From Calcarisporiella thermophila CBS 279.70 (Eukaryota > Calcarisporiellomycota): a DNA stretch of 56,141 bases. The stretch lies in the NCBI RefSeq assembly GCF_041956535.1, contig NW_027192228.1, positions 1 through 56,141 of the forward strand. The letters run 5' to 3'. Positions 10,988 to 20,807 of this stretch are shown here, piece after piece. The notes below the pieces were generated by a model. The model had not been told where the DNA came from, made no database searches, and was given only the letters and a program-made list of their open reading frames with translations. How positions within the stretch are numbered: the first letter of the stretch is position 1; each line of letters begins with the position of its first letter. The translations under genes and the position numbers were made by a program.

Positions 10988-11397
10988 TCGGAGCGACACC
11001 GATGAGCAAGGGGATAAAAGCACGAGAATGATGTAAATAGTGTCTAATATAGTCCTATTTTGGGACTCCGACACTATAATAATTCTATGTTTTAATGTCA
11101 ACCATTGTTTAGATGAACAATTGCAATCACCCGACAGAGTAACCCATATAAATCTATTCGCAGCATTTCGCAATGACTTTATCATACTCCATCCCTCCCT
11201 CATCAATGTTCATTTCGCTATACCTTACTCGGTGTTTCCTTACAATTTATGTTTGAGCATGAATTTATTAGGTTCTTTGCGTAACTCTGTACTTGGCTTA
11301 CTGCCAAGCTCGACGTATTTTCCCGAAGGTAAATATTTAATGAGGATACTTCTCTCACATTCTTGCTCAACTCTTTCAAGCATCATTCATTTTCAAA
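10988..11397 (+). promoter_or_regulatory. Upstream region of receptor 1, duplicated at receptor 2
   Basis: Two blocks are shared with the region before the second receptor. TCGGAGCGACACCGA lies about 400 bp upstream of the ATG, and TTCTTTGCGTAACTCT followed by CTGCCAAGCTC and TATTTTCCCG lies about 70-130 bp upstream. The spacing is nearly the same in both copies, so promoter and coding region were duplicated together. Confidence 0.7.
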
Positions 11398-12435
11398 ATG
11401 GAGATATATGAGTATACTCTAAACACAATTTCTTTGTTATCCGGACTTGCCATGGTGCTCATGGTATTCTATTATCGCTACGCTCAACCCAACATTACCA
11501 ACTCAACTTCCTTTAAGCTCAGTCTCTGGATTGGGCTCAACACGCTATTAAGTTATTCATTTACACTGCTAAGTACGAGAATTGGTAAATCAGATAGTGG
11601 TACGAGAGGATTCTTCATCCGCATTGTGCAAGGATCCGAAGTGCTATTCGAAACGTGGACGGCACTGCTTGTGGCATGCATCGCATTTGACCTACAGCTA
11701 TCTTTCATCCACCGTATTAAAAATTTTCACTGGATACAGCGACTATACGTACCTCTCACCTTTGTGGTAGTTTTCATCCCATATCTTGTGTCTCTATTGA
11801 GTCCTATAGAGTTTACAGAAGATGGCAAATCTGGTGATAACTCAAGTAAACAAGCACAGTTTTTCTTCTTATCATCCGTTTTTGTCAGTTTAGCGATCGG
11901 TCTTTTGAGCAGCTGCTATTCTCTTTTGGTTGTGGCGATGGTCATTTTCCGTGTTATTGGGGAATTTTGGTGGATGAAAAACCCTGAACTTACCGGCCAG
12001 AATATAACTGATGAGCATAAGCAAAGGGAACGTCGACTTATTAGCTTTGTATTCCGGATATTGCTCTACCCCATTGTCTTTATTGCAACCAGGCTTTTCG
12101 TCTGGTCTTGTGCATTTTTAAATGGTTTTCTGTTTTCATTACATTTTGAAGCAGAAAAAGACACGAATGACGTGAAAGACATGAAAGAAATGATGGCGAT
12201 TTGGGAAGAGATTCCAGGAGTCAAATTTCTCGAGATCTCAGGTAAATCCGTAAGTGCGTCAATCGGCTTCTTCAATCTTTTAATACTGTTGCTGAACCCG
12301 GTGCTTCAACGAGCGGAGAAACATTCTGCCTTGCGTCAGAGCTGGCTGCCACTCATGTCACAGTACGATTCGAATATCCCGAGTGAAGATGCGACTTACA
12401 AAACTTCTTCTCACGAACTTCAGGCGCAAAAGTGA
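11398..12435 (+). CDS. Seven-transmembrane receptor, tandem copy 1
   Basis: An intronless frame of 345 aa. Seven hydrophobic helices can be placed at about residues 8-27, 40-62, 78-102, 112-133, 152-181, 214-245 and 278-298. Features of rhodopsin-fold receptors are a short extracellular N-terminus, a long third cytoplasmic loop with charged residues (ITDEHKQRERR), an LYP motif in TM6 (ILLYPIVFI) and an NP motif near the end of TM7 (LLNPVLQRA). The TM6 signature resembles cAMP-receptor/Git3-type fungal GPCRs, which sense nutrients or small molecules and couple to G-alpha. The match is by pattern only. The tail of about 45 residues is Ser/Thr-rich, as expected for desensitisation. It forms a tandem pair with the next gene. 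Confidence 0.72.
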   Translation: MEIYEYTLNTISLLSGLAMVLMVFYYRYAQPNITNSTSFKLSLWIGLNTLLSYSFTLLSTRIGKSDSGTRGFFIRIVQGSEVLFETWTALLVACIAFDLQLSFIHRIKNFHWIQRLYVPLTFVVVFIPYLVSLLSPIEFTEDGKSGDNSSKQAQFFFLSSVFVSLAIGLLSSCYSLLVVAMVIFRVIGEFWWMKNPELTGQNITDEHKQRERRLISFVFRILLYPIVFIATRLFVWSCAFLNGFLFSLHFEAEKDTNDVKDMKEMMAIWEEIPGVKFLEISGKSVSASIGFFNLLILLLNPVLQRAEKHSALRQSWLPLMSQYDSNIPSEDATYKTSSHELQAQK

Positions 12436-13389
12436 AGCACAAGGGGAACTCATCAGTTATTTTGAACTGCGAGCATAGCATTAAACTAATGGGGTTATAT
12501 AGCCACGCATATTTAAGCCCTATTATATCCCACAACAAGATTGAGTTGACCTAGAGAATATTTAGACAGTGCGATGTATAATATATATTTTTTTAATACT
12601 TTTCTCTAACCTATTGAAGATCATCGAATCAAATGTCGAGTAATAAAGTATTATCACAACATTTATATCAGGGTTGGACTGCCTAACTCCCTTGGCCAGT
12701 GATATTTGAAGTATCAATCATGCTTGCAATTTGATTAAGATAGTCAAATTCATTAGATTATCTTAAGTAGTATCGTTCTGTGGTAAAATTTTGATACAAT
12801 GAGAGGCAACTACCTGCACAACTCTGGATAAATGCTGTTTTTATGGTGATTGAAGCCATGGAAAGGGCTTCTCAAAGTCATTATAGCGGTGTAACTAGCT
12901 TTTCTGGACTATTATGGCTTTGTCTTGTGAAAAGCACTCGGAAGTTAGCTTGAGCGTGCGGAGCCGCTTAGATCAACCCGAGACATATAAATCATTGAAG
13001 AGCAAGCAATACGGATTTTGATAATGAGATCAGTGAGCTTTAAGGAATGGTCCCAAGATGTCAGAAATTGAGCAGAAAAAGTAATAAGCAGCAAAGAATA
13101 TGACCGCTTCACTGAACTAATGTGATTCTCTACGTGTATTTGCTATGCTTTTCTAAACGCCATTCTATTCTACAAAACCGACTTGTCCTAATGCGATGTA
13201 AAGTATTTTTTTTTAAAGTATTTTGATTATGAGATCTTATAGTATTCAATAATATTTGCGAATATCTGACTTGAACAACTATTGAATCATGTATTGATCA
13301 TTACTAATTTGCAATATTGGATCAAGTGAGTTCAAAAGCAACATCATCACATTTATTTCCAATTGCCTTGTAGCGATTATTAATTGCGA
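12436..13389. other. Spacer between the receptor paralogs
   Basis: About 950 bp with no coding frame. It separates the two duplicated units. Confidence 0.5.
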
Positions 13390-13812
13390 TTTCGGAGCGA
13401 CACCGACAAATGCAAGGAAACCAAACTTTTGCTTATGTTGTAAATAAAATGAAGGTAAAGCTAAAATTTTGAACTCAGATGATATACTACTTGATTTTAT
13501 TAATATCAGCGGATGATTAAGTGGCCACCTTGAACAATCGAACGCGTCAATTCAATCCATGTATGTTTACAGCTTTGTCACATCCATCTCACAATGGCTC
13601 TTTCACTCGTCTTGCTTTTTTCTTAGCGCTTGTTTCTCTGCTTCTTAAACGATGCTCCGTTCAAAATCAATGCTTGAACGCGAATTTATAAAGTTCTTTG
13701 CGTAACTCTTGCATATAACCAACTGCCAAGCTCAACATATTTTCCCGTAGATTGACTATGATGATTCTTTCGCATCCTTATACATCTCATCCATTCATCT
13801 TCCTTTTGCAAA
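13390..13812 (+). promoter_or_regulatory. Upstream region of receptor 2, copy of receptor 1 promoter
   Basis: Carries the same TCGGAGCGACACCGA block about 420 bp before the ATG and the same TTCTTTGCGTAACTCT...CTGCCAAGCTCAACATATTTTCCCG string 70-140 bp before it, diverged elsewhere. Conservation against a diverged background marks these as likely transcription-factor sites. Confidence 0.7.
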
Positions 13813-14868
13813 ATGGAATTATTTGAATATATTCTAAACTCAATTTCCTTGATCTCTGGACTTTTAATGGTGCTTATTGTCTCCTATTATCGCTATAAAC
13901 AACCCGATATCACCAACGCGACATCCTTTATGCTCAGTTTTTGGATTGGGCTCAACACGCTGCTAAGCTACTCATTTATTTTATTAAGCACTGTGATTGG
14001 TAAATCAGATGATGGCACCAAGGGATTCTTCATTCGCCTCGTAAGTGAATCAGGTCTCTTCCTTAATTTATGGGCTTCTTTTCTCGTGGCATGCATCGCT
14101 CTTGACTTACAACTATCATTCATCCACCGCATTAAAAATTTACAATGGGTTCAGCAGCTATACGCGCCCGTCACTGCTGCGGCATCAATCATTCCACTTA
14201 TAGTGACATTATTGAATCCTATAGATTTTAAAGAAGATAAGGATTTCAAACTAGATTTAAGTAGACAATCCCATATTTTGAACTTTGCAACTTATTTTGC
14301 AACCTCTGCGATAATTTTCATGACCTGGTGCTACACTCTTTTAGTCGCAATAATGGTTCTTTTTCGTGTTATTGGAGAATTTTGGTGGATGAGAAAGCCT
14401 AACCATAGTGGTCAGAATATAAATGAGGAACAGAGAAAAAGGGAACGTCAACTCATCAGCTCGGTGTTCCGAATTATGCTCTACCCCATAGTGTTTATTG
14501 CGTCCAATTTTTATATTTGTATCGGCTCAGCTCTAATTGGCATTATTCTTGCAATAAGTCATAAAGATAAAGAAGAAACACAGGTGTTGGTTATGATGGA
14601 AAAAATGCCTGCACTTAAATACATCAAGATTTCAATTGATTCACTAAGTGCTTCGATCGGCTTCATCTATCTTTTGGTGTTGTTGTTGAATCCGGTGCTT
14701 CAGCGTGCAATGAAACACTCTAACTTGCGTCAGAATTGGTTGCCACTCATGTCACAATGTGAACAGACAATCTCGTGTGAGGGTATGAGTAATGATACTG
14801 TCTTCCACAATCATCGAGCGCAAGAGGAAAATACTACTGAGGGAATTATCAACCATTCTGGAATATGA
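13813..14868 (+). CDS. Seven-transmembrane receptor, tandem copy 2
   Basis: An intronless frame of 351 aa, clearly paralogous to the gene about 1.4 kb upstream. Shared strings include IGLNTLLSYSF, LDLQLSFIHRIKN, FRVIGEFWWM, LYPIVFIA and LLLNPVLQRA. The seven helices, charged third cytoplasmic loop (INEEQRKRERQ) and Ser/Thr-containing tail are all kept. The most divergent parts are the loop after TM4 (DFKEDKDFKLDLSRQ), the TM6-TM7 region and the C-tail, where ligand or effector specificity would change. Codons are intact, with no sign of pseudogenisation, so both copies are probably functional receptors. Ligand unknown. Confidence 0.72.
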   Translation: MELFEYILNSISLISGLLMVLIVSYYRYKQPDITNATSFMLSFWIGLNTLLSYSFILLSTVIGKSDDGTKGFFIRLVSESGLFLNLWASFLVACIALDLQLSFIHRIKNLQWVQQLYAPVTAAASIIPLIVTLLNPIDFKEDKDFKLDLSRQSHILNFATYFATSAIIFMTWCYTLLVAIMVLFRVIGEFWWMRKPNHSGQNINEEQRKRERQLISSVFRIMLYPIVFIASNFYICIGSALIGIILAISHKDKEETQVLVMMEKMPALKYIKISIDSLSASIGFIYLLVLLLNPVLQRAMKHSNLRQNWLPLMSQCEQTISCEGMSNDTVFHNHRAQEENTTEGIINHSGI

Positions 14869-15655
14869 TTATTTTACTGAATTCAACTGCCTAGCTGCGC
14901 TTTTTATGCTTGCGTTGGCATTGATCCCTTCTACTACTTGTTATAGTGCAATATAAAATATTTCTTTCTTAAATTTATTCGACTATGTAAAATCTTCGAA
15001 TCAAATCAGATGTGAGATTTTTTCCGTAATGTATTCATCGAGCTTAGGCTACCTCCTAGAATAATGACAAATTGTTATAGCATGCGCACTTAGATATGGA
15101 CACGAAGCTCAATATCTTTTGCTTGGTCCCCTTATGGTTAAAAAGAATGCGGGTGTGAATAACTTAGGGCTGCTACAACCTTTGATAGTAATGCTAAATC
15201 ACTTTCATTGAAACCGGATGATCTTTTAGACGATAGAGAGCAAATAAGTATATGACAAGATATGTTTTTTTTTGTATGCCAGTTTGATGAAAATATACTC
15301 TTCTTTAAACTTGAAATACAGAGATTACTTTCCTTTTCCTTCTCTATCTTCGTAGGATTTATAGCTTGGCATATATTCTCGAAATGTATGCCAAGACAAG
15401 TTAAAACTTTTTTAGATTTCAATAATTAAGTTAAAGAAATGTATACTGGAAAGCTAAAAATATACTGAGAGCAGTTCAAATTAAACATGTCTTATAGAGT
15501 AGATCAATCTTGGCAGACATTTAAGCTACCTATTTATTTATGAATATTTTTTAATAAAGTAACGGATATCCTATAAATAATCCAAAGGAGAGTAGAGGAT
15601 TCAATTAAAACATTGAATCTTATTGATCCAATGGAAAAAGATAGTTTTAACATTA
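14869..15655. other. Intergenic region
   Basis: AT-rich region between the receptor 2 stop and the end of the crystallin-like gene. One 94-codon frame on the minus strand has no signal peptide or homology and is not accepted. Confidence 0.45.
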
Positions 15656-15949
15656 TTAACACAAAATCTTAACACTCTTCCAGCCGAAACCCTCGATCCT
15701 ATTCCAATCGTCCCACCAATAGTATCTTGAATGGTAAGGCGGTTCACAATTCAGATAGTTGTAAAACTCGAAAGAGCTGGTACGACCCATTGACCTGAAG
15801 CTACCTTGATATCTCAAGTTGGTGCAGCCACACGAATCTATCGTTTGCTTGTCGCCCGACCAATTCCTCCCGGAAAACACTTCGATCACTCTCTTACAAT
15901 AGACGAGATTAAAAACGAAAAAAAGGGTTAAAATTGAAAGAAACTTCAT
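15656..15949 (-). CDS. Small secreted beta/gamma-crystallin-like protein
   Basis: 97 aa, single exon. Residues 1-18 form a signal peptide (MKFLSILTLFFVFNLVYC). The mature part looks like one beta/gamma-crystallin domain of two Greek-key motifs: VIEVFSGRNWSGDKQTID, then CGCTNL and SSFEFYNYL, then WWDDWNRIEGFGWKSVKI. Five Cys residues follow the signal peptide, so disulphides are likely. Small secreted crystallin-fold proteins occur in microbes as antimicrobial or killer-type proteins and as Ca-binding proteins. Here the function is open, and the canonical Ca-binding (N/D)(N/D)xx(S/T)S is only partly visible. A TATA-like sequence and an upstream module shared with the next small secreted gene lie 5' of the start. 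Confidence 0.7.
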   Translation of the reverse strand: MKFLSILTLFFVFNLVYCKRVIEVFSGRNWSGDKQTIDSCGCTNLRYQGSFRSMGRTSSFEFYNYLNCEPPYHSRYYWWDDWNRIEGFGWKSVKILC

Positions 15950-16049
15950 TTTTCAGATTGGTTCTAACACAGCGAGCAGTAATATTCTAATGTAGATGAT
16001 TGCAAAACAATTAATTGCTGAAGCTTGGTTGGCACTTCAGATCACACCG

Positions 16050-16166
16050 CCTTTTTATAGAGATTGAGGAAAAGCCTGCTACGTGGCTCGGTTGTCAATC
16101 GTCCTTAATAGGAAATATGCATTTTCAGATTGAATCTCGATCTCATAAGTAAGACACTGCAAGCCA
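16050..16166 (-). promoter_or_regulatory. Shared promoter module, copy A
   Basis: Read toward the gene it contains TGGCTTGCAG, then ATTTCCTATTA, then ACCGAGCCAC about 135 bp before the ATG, then CTATAAA about 100 bp before it. The same elements in the same order precede the Cys-rich gene, with matching distances for the last two. Confidence 0.65.
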
Positions 16167-17400
16167 CCGCTTTTTTTAGACAATGCAGGTAAAATTCGAT
16201 GACGATTGCCATCTACTTTATTCGCCTGGGCAACTCATGGATAGTCTTAGTCAAAAATACCAGAATCTAAGTATTTTGTTACGGCTTTCCTCCGACTTTT
16301 GAATGAGCCTTCTATTTGATTTGCGAAGCTTGAGTAGAATAATTAAAATGTTGCACTATTGAGCCATTCTCATTGCAAATAGAAGTCGCAACCCATAGCT
16401 GCTGAACCTCGTGGTTGCATTGAGCGTCTTTTGGAAGTATCAGCTGAATGATCAAATGAACTCAAAAATTAGCGATTTGCTGGCTCGCAACTATTAAACT
16501 TAACAGGAATTGAAAATTATAAATTCTTAATAAATCATGCAATCTTCAGGATTTTGTTTAACTCTGTATATTTATGGAAATTAAAATATCACAGCCCCAA
16601 AAAATTTATGGAAATTATTGAGCCTATGTCGATGGGGATTACTTTTATGGTATTGATAGGAAATTGGAGGTCAAACCAATGTCACGCTCTTTGATCTAAA
16701 TATATCTCTTCATTGGTGGCCCTAAATATTGCATATCACCTGTCATTTGAGCAGCAATCACATAACTGCGACTTGAGTGATCGGAAGGGGGTTATTGAGA
16801 ACTGGCTGAAACACTATTGAGTGAAACTCTCCTACGTCTCTCACGGCTTTAGAGTAGCTAACACCATTATTGTACCAATTTCGGTATTAATTTGGCTTTT
16901 ATCGCATAGCCACCAAGCTCCGGATAATGGTTATTAAGTGATACGTTGAGTACAAACTCCAATAATACCACTATCTCACAAAGCATACGCAAGCTTAGCA
17001 ATTAATTTCAACTACAATAAGTAAAAGCTTATCGTTTTAATAATTGTAGACCTAATAGAGATCATAATCCTATTAATAATTCAAAAGTCGTTGCCATTAT
17101 TAGTTAGTGCACGGAATATAAAAGAGCATTCCTACAAAGAGCAGATACACAATAGTTTTTTTTACGAAAGCAATCTAAAAAGGATTGGATTGGGATAATG
17201 TGAAATTACATTTAATTATGTAGTTTGATAAATCTGAGTAAATTGGAATTTTCCTTCAAAGACATAGAATTTTTCGACAAAAGAATACTTTTTGTATTTA
17301 TTAATAAAAGGCTTAAATTTTCCAAGATTAACTAAGAGCAATAACGGAATTGATGAAGCCTGTTAACTAGAACTATGGGTTAAATAAGCTTCGCGTCTCT
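16167..17400. other. Intergenic region
   Basis: About 1.2 kb, AT-rich. No gene, repeat or RNA was recognised. Confidence 0.45.
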
Positions 17401-17631
17401 TTAAGGCCTCTTCCAGCGATGAGCACATTCTTCAAATTTATTCCCTGTTTCCCTGTCACCTCTATCGCCGCACCAGTACACTTTGTAGTCGCCATTAGCA
17501 TAACCACAGCAAGCTCTTATACATTCGGCTTGTTCCCAGCAGCAGAGATTAGGGCAAACATGCTTAGTTGCGCTTACAAAGGAGAACAGCACCTGGACAA
17601 AGAAAAGAGAAACTAAAAGAAATTTGAGCAT
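17401..17631 (-). CDS. Small secreted Cys-rich protein
   Basis: 76 aa when started at the ATG at 17631, which gives a clean signal peptide (MLKFLLVSLFFVQVLFSFVSA). A longer in-frame start upstream would bury that signal and is rejected. The mature peptide of about 55 residues has eight Cys: VCPNLCC, then AEC, then ACCGY, then YWC, then EEC. The two CC pairs suggest a tightly disulphide-bonded fold like defensin-type or other small effector peptides. The pattern does not match a family I can name. Promoter elements are shared with the crystallin-like gene, so the two are probably co-expressed. Confidence 0.65.
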   Translation of the reverse strand: MLKFLLVSLFFVQVLFSFVSATKHVCPNLCCWEQAECIRACCGYANGDYKVYWCGDRGDRETGNKFEECAHRWKRP

Positions 17632-17739
17632 TTTCGAGATACAATCAAATCTCTTATGTTGGGAATTGGATATAGAACAAGGGTGGTGAAATATAAAAAA
17701 TAAAAATTGTAATTCGAGCGGATGCAACTGTTTTTGCCT

Positions 17740-17899
17740 TGCATTTATAGATTTCACGAGAGAAACAAACCGTGTGGCTCGGTAGACAATAACTCTAATA
17801 GGAAATAAAGCAATCAGTCTGGTGTTACGTAACGATCTGGATCGATTCTTGTATTGTAGACCTGAAAATAGAATGATTGATCACATCATCTGCAAGCCA
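17740..17899 (-). promoter_or_regulatory. Shared promoter module, copy B
   Basis: Contains TGGCTTGCAG, ATTTCCTATTA, ACCGAGCCAC (about 140 bp before the ATG) and CTATAAAT (about 115 bp before it), in the same order as copy A. The TATA-to-ACCGAGCCAC spacing is 28-29 bp in both. Confidence 0.65.
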
Positions 17900-18913
17900 T
17901 GTTTTTAATACTAGCAAAATGATACACCTTTCACCTTGTTTTCGAAAATTTCTAGTCTTGAAGCCTTACAAATATGGAATCTATAGTACTTAGATTAAAT
18001 CAATAAATCAATATTTCATACTGAAAATGAGTGATCGCACCGCATGAAATTACCGGAGTTAAAATTCATTTAAGAGCTACACTGCTCTGTAGCGTCAATA
18101 CTGCTCGATACAAGCTAATTCAACCAAGCCACGAGCACAAATTCTTGTAAAACCAGAGTGATCTTTCATTTGGATTTCACAATGAGGTTCTTTTCTACTT
18201 TTTGTCTTTTAATTGCACCGTGAATTGGTATTAATATTCTTTCATATATCTGTTTTGATCAGCAAATTCTATAAATATGTTCCGGTTATTTTAGAACTAG
18301 ATGCTCATAATTAGAAGCCCATTTGCTCCATTACATTTGTTTAGTGTTTTCCAGTAAATTGAAGAATGAGACTTTAATTGTCCATCTAGATGATGTTAAT
18401 TAAATACCATCGCTAGTTTCCAATAGCGATGTGCAAGGTGGAGAATCATCTTGTTGAATTAAGGATAGAATTGTTATATATCGCAAAAGTGAGACTAATA
18501 GACTATCATCACTAAGATAGTGAACAAGTTTGGAGAAAAATCAGCCGAAATGTAAATTCTTTTGACCACACAATCTAGAGTGCTAGGAAGTGATGAGTTA
18601 TGGATTAGAAAAAGAATTTATGCTACAATTAAAATTTTTGGTGTAATATTGCTCCCTCTATGCAATTCCAATACTCTTTTTTATATAGGAATTCTTCAAC
18701 ACAATAAAATGCTTCAAGCTCAAAGAGATCTACAGGAAAATTATTCTACCTTGGTCACACCCGGGTAATGCTTTTGCGAAATGCTGTCGAATACAATGAA
18801 AATAGAATATCCTATATTATACCATACTAAGCTTTTTACATTTAAGTTTTTTCAGCTAAATCTTCTGTATTTATAAGCCGTATCAAGCACTTTTAAACAA
18901 TACTCATTCAAAG
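17900..18913. other. Intergenic region with a possible orphan first exon
   Basis: At 18182 an ATG opens a signal-peptide-like string (MRFFSTFCLLIAP) ending at a TGA that overlaps a GTGAAT donor-like site. It could be the first exon of a lost small secreted gene, but no continuing exon was found. Otherwise AT-rich and featureless. Confidence 0.35.
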
Positions 18914-19563
18914 ATGAAGATCTATTGTATGTAAATTATAATGATGAATTTCCAGAGCCTTTTTCAATCGAAGTCAATGATTTCATCTCCATTGAAAATC
19001 TTAAAGCTGTAATTGTAGAGGAACGATTGAAACACATGGAGAATATTCATCCCGCCAGCATAAAATTATGGAAGATCGATATAGTTTCCGACAGCCAATC
19101 TATCAGAAAGGCCATAAAAAATTTCAGCTATAATAATATTCAGCAACAATGGATCTCACCAACAGATGAATTGCATGAATATTTTCCTGAAGAATTTTTC
19201 CCGGGAGAAAAGCGCGTACACATTCTCATCGAGTTACCTCGTTCAGGTACTTAATGTTTCATATTCATCTTTAAGGGCTCTACATATCATCATTGATCTT
19301 AAAATAATATAATGATGGAATTCTAAGTTTGTCTGAAGACCATTTGATCAGAATTTGCTTTATACAAATTTATCGATTTTTATTTGATTTTACACATTCT
19401 AACACTCACACATCTAAATATTCCAGAAATGATACGCAAGCTTGGAGTGCAGGGAACGCTTATAAGTGTATTGGACCGTAAAATGGATGATATTCTTTTT
19501 GGCATTTTTATGATATCCATGTTAATTATCTGTGTAATTGCAAGTTATTTGGAAAAGAAATAA
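18914..19563 (+). CDS. Crinkler (CRN)-type header domain with C-terminal membrane anchor
   Basis: The body (from 18925) reads as a CRN N-terminal header: FSIEVNDFISIENLKAVI, then IKLWKIDI and the closing ELHEYFPEEFF...HILIELP. This is the ubiquitin-like domain at the start of Crinkler effectors. The natural start (MKIY at 18914) is one base out of frame with the body, so a base seems lost at about 18923-18928, or there is an unseen upstream exon. The body ends in an intron (19247-19426) with a CTAAC branch site and CAG acceptor. Exon 2 adds 45 codons ending in a single hydrophobic helix (LFGIFMISMLIICVIASYL) and EKK. Known CRNs carry a large nuclease, kinase or other effector domain after the header and a nuclear destination. 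Here that is replaced by a membrane tail. About 155 aa. No signal peptide is visible. Confidence 0.62.
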
Positions 19564-20168
19564 AACAACAATATTATATATATGTTATTATTTAATAGAT
19601 ATTTGCGCTTAATAATAAGTGTTCTGGATAACATTCCCTTCGAGCGACATCTTAAAAACCAATTAATTCCTTGTGAGCATTCCGATAGAATAGAATTTTT
19701 CGTCAATACAATAAAACAATCTATTTCCCCTTCTCTCTCTTTCGCTTGCAGCATTTATTATATTACAAAGAAGGTATTTCAGAATATGCTTTTCTCCAAA
19801 CAAATTTTTTCCATTGCTCTTAATGCTTTCGATATGTAAAAAATTACTTTCGAACTTGGATATTGATATAAAATAATATTGCCAAATATCTGCAACATGT
19901 CTATTGTTTTCAACCAGTTTAATAACCTATACTTTTCTCTAATGAGAGTGAGAAATCATCAAAAAGTTTTTAGGATATAAGTTTGGTCGCAAAATCTCAA
20001 TAATTTACTAGAACTACGCGCTTTATATTTAACACAGCAATAGGATATATATTATTTTGTAAACTTTGAAAGCATGGATGGAATAATATATAGTATTAAA
20101 GGGAGAGTACTAGGATATCCATCATGGGTGTGCATTATATTAAAGAGAGGAAATTTATGCAATCCGAA
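19564..20168. other. Intergenic region
   Basis: AT-rich, with no supported coding potential. A short frame here overlaps on both strands and lacks recognisable features. Confidence 0.4.
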
Positions 20169-20807
20169 TTACTTGCAGACATTATTGTAGCGATAAGGAA
20201 CGAAGGCACCCTTGTCATACCTAATGTAACAATAATAATGGTTAAATAATATGTAACAATGTGAAAAGAATAGATTATTCTAACAAACTCCATTCTATCC
20301 TTGATAAAAATAGATACATACCAATAAGGATATGGTGTCTTGCGCTTGACAGTACCCACTCCTGGCCTAGTCTCTTCATAGGCAATGTACTCTGTTTTCT
20401 GCTTGTTAGCCCAGCCGCCAAAGATAACAACATGTTTACGGGTATCTAACAGGATGTCACCAGGAAGAAGCTCGGCCTTAGAGATTTTTTTGGCAACCTA
20501 TTCCAGGAAACATATAGTTAGATTTTGACTTGGACTATCCGTAATTAGAGCCTACCCCAGGGAGCGTTGAAGTAACTCGGCCAGGTTTCGCAAGACCCCA
20601 AGCCATGGACACATATCCACTGCAATCCTCGCGATAACCCTGATAGCGACCGTTTTGGTTGTAGGGTACCTTATTTTTGACCCAAACTTCGGCACGATCA
20701 ATCATAGTTTTGCGTGCGACACAGGCAGCTAAAGCCTCGGCTGCAAAAGTATCGACTGCGAAACAGACTAGAGCAACAAATAAAGCAATGGCGCCAGAAA
20801 ATTTCAT
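20169..20807 (-). CDS. Secreted NlpC/P60-like cysteine peptidase, 3 exons
   Basis: Exons 20807-20556, 20497-20322 and 20220-20169 splice in frame to 159 aa. A signal peptide covers about residues 1-23 (MKFSGAIALFVALVCFAVDTF). The NlpC/P60 fold follows: RAEVWVKNKVPY, then the catalytic Cys in DCSGYVSMAWGL, then LPGDILLD, then the catalytic His in KHVVIFGGW, then YAYEE-like and PYPYWYDKGAF. Bacterial relatives cleave peptidoglycan stem peptides. Secreted fungal versions are found in some lineages and are widely suspected to be of bacterial origin. The two spliceosomal introns show the gene is settled in a eukaryotic genome. Likely role: attacking bacterial competitors or remodelling bacterial wall (inference). 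All catalytic landmarks are intact. Confidence 0.82.

Noticed and set aside
15138-15422. 94-aa minus-strand frame between receptor 2 and the crystallin-like gene
   Set aside because: No signal peptide, no homology, AT-composition residue bias.
18562-18768. 68-aa frame upstream of the Crinkler-type gene that ends at a GTAATG donor-like site
   Set aside because: It lacks an ATG start and could not be joined in frame to the Crinkler header; stops intervene.
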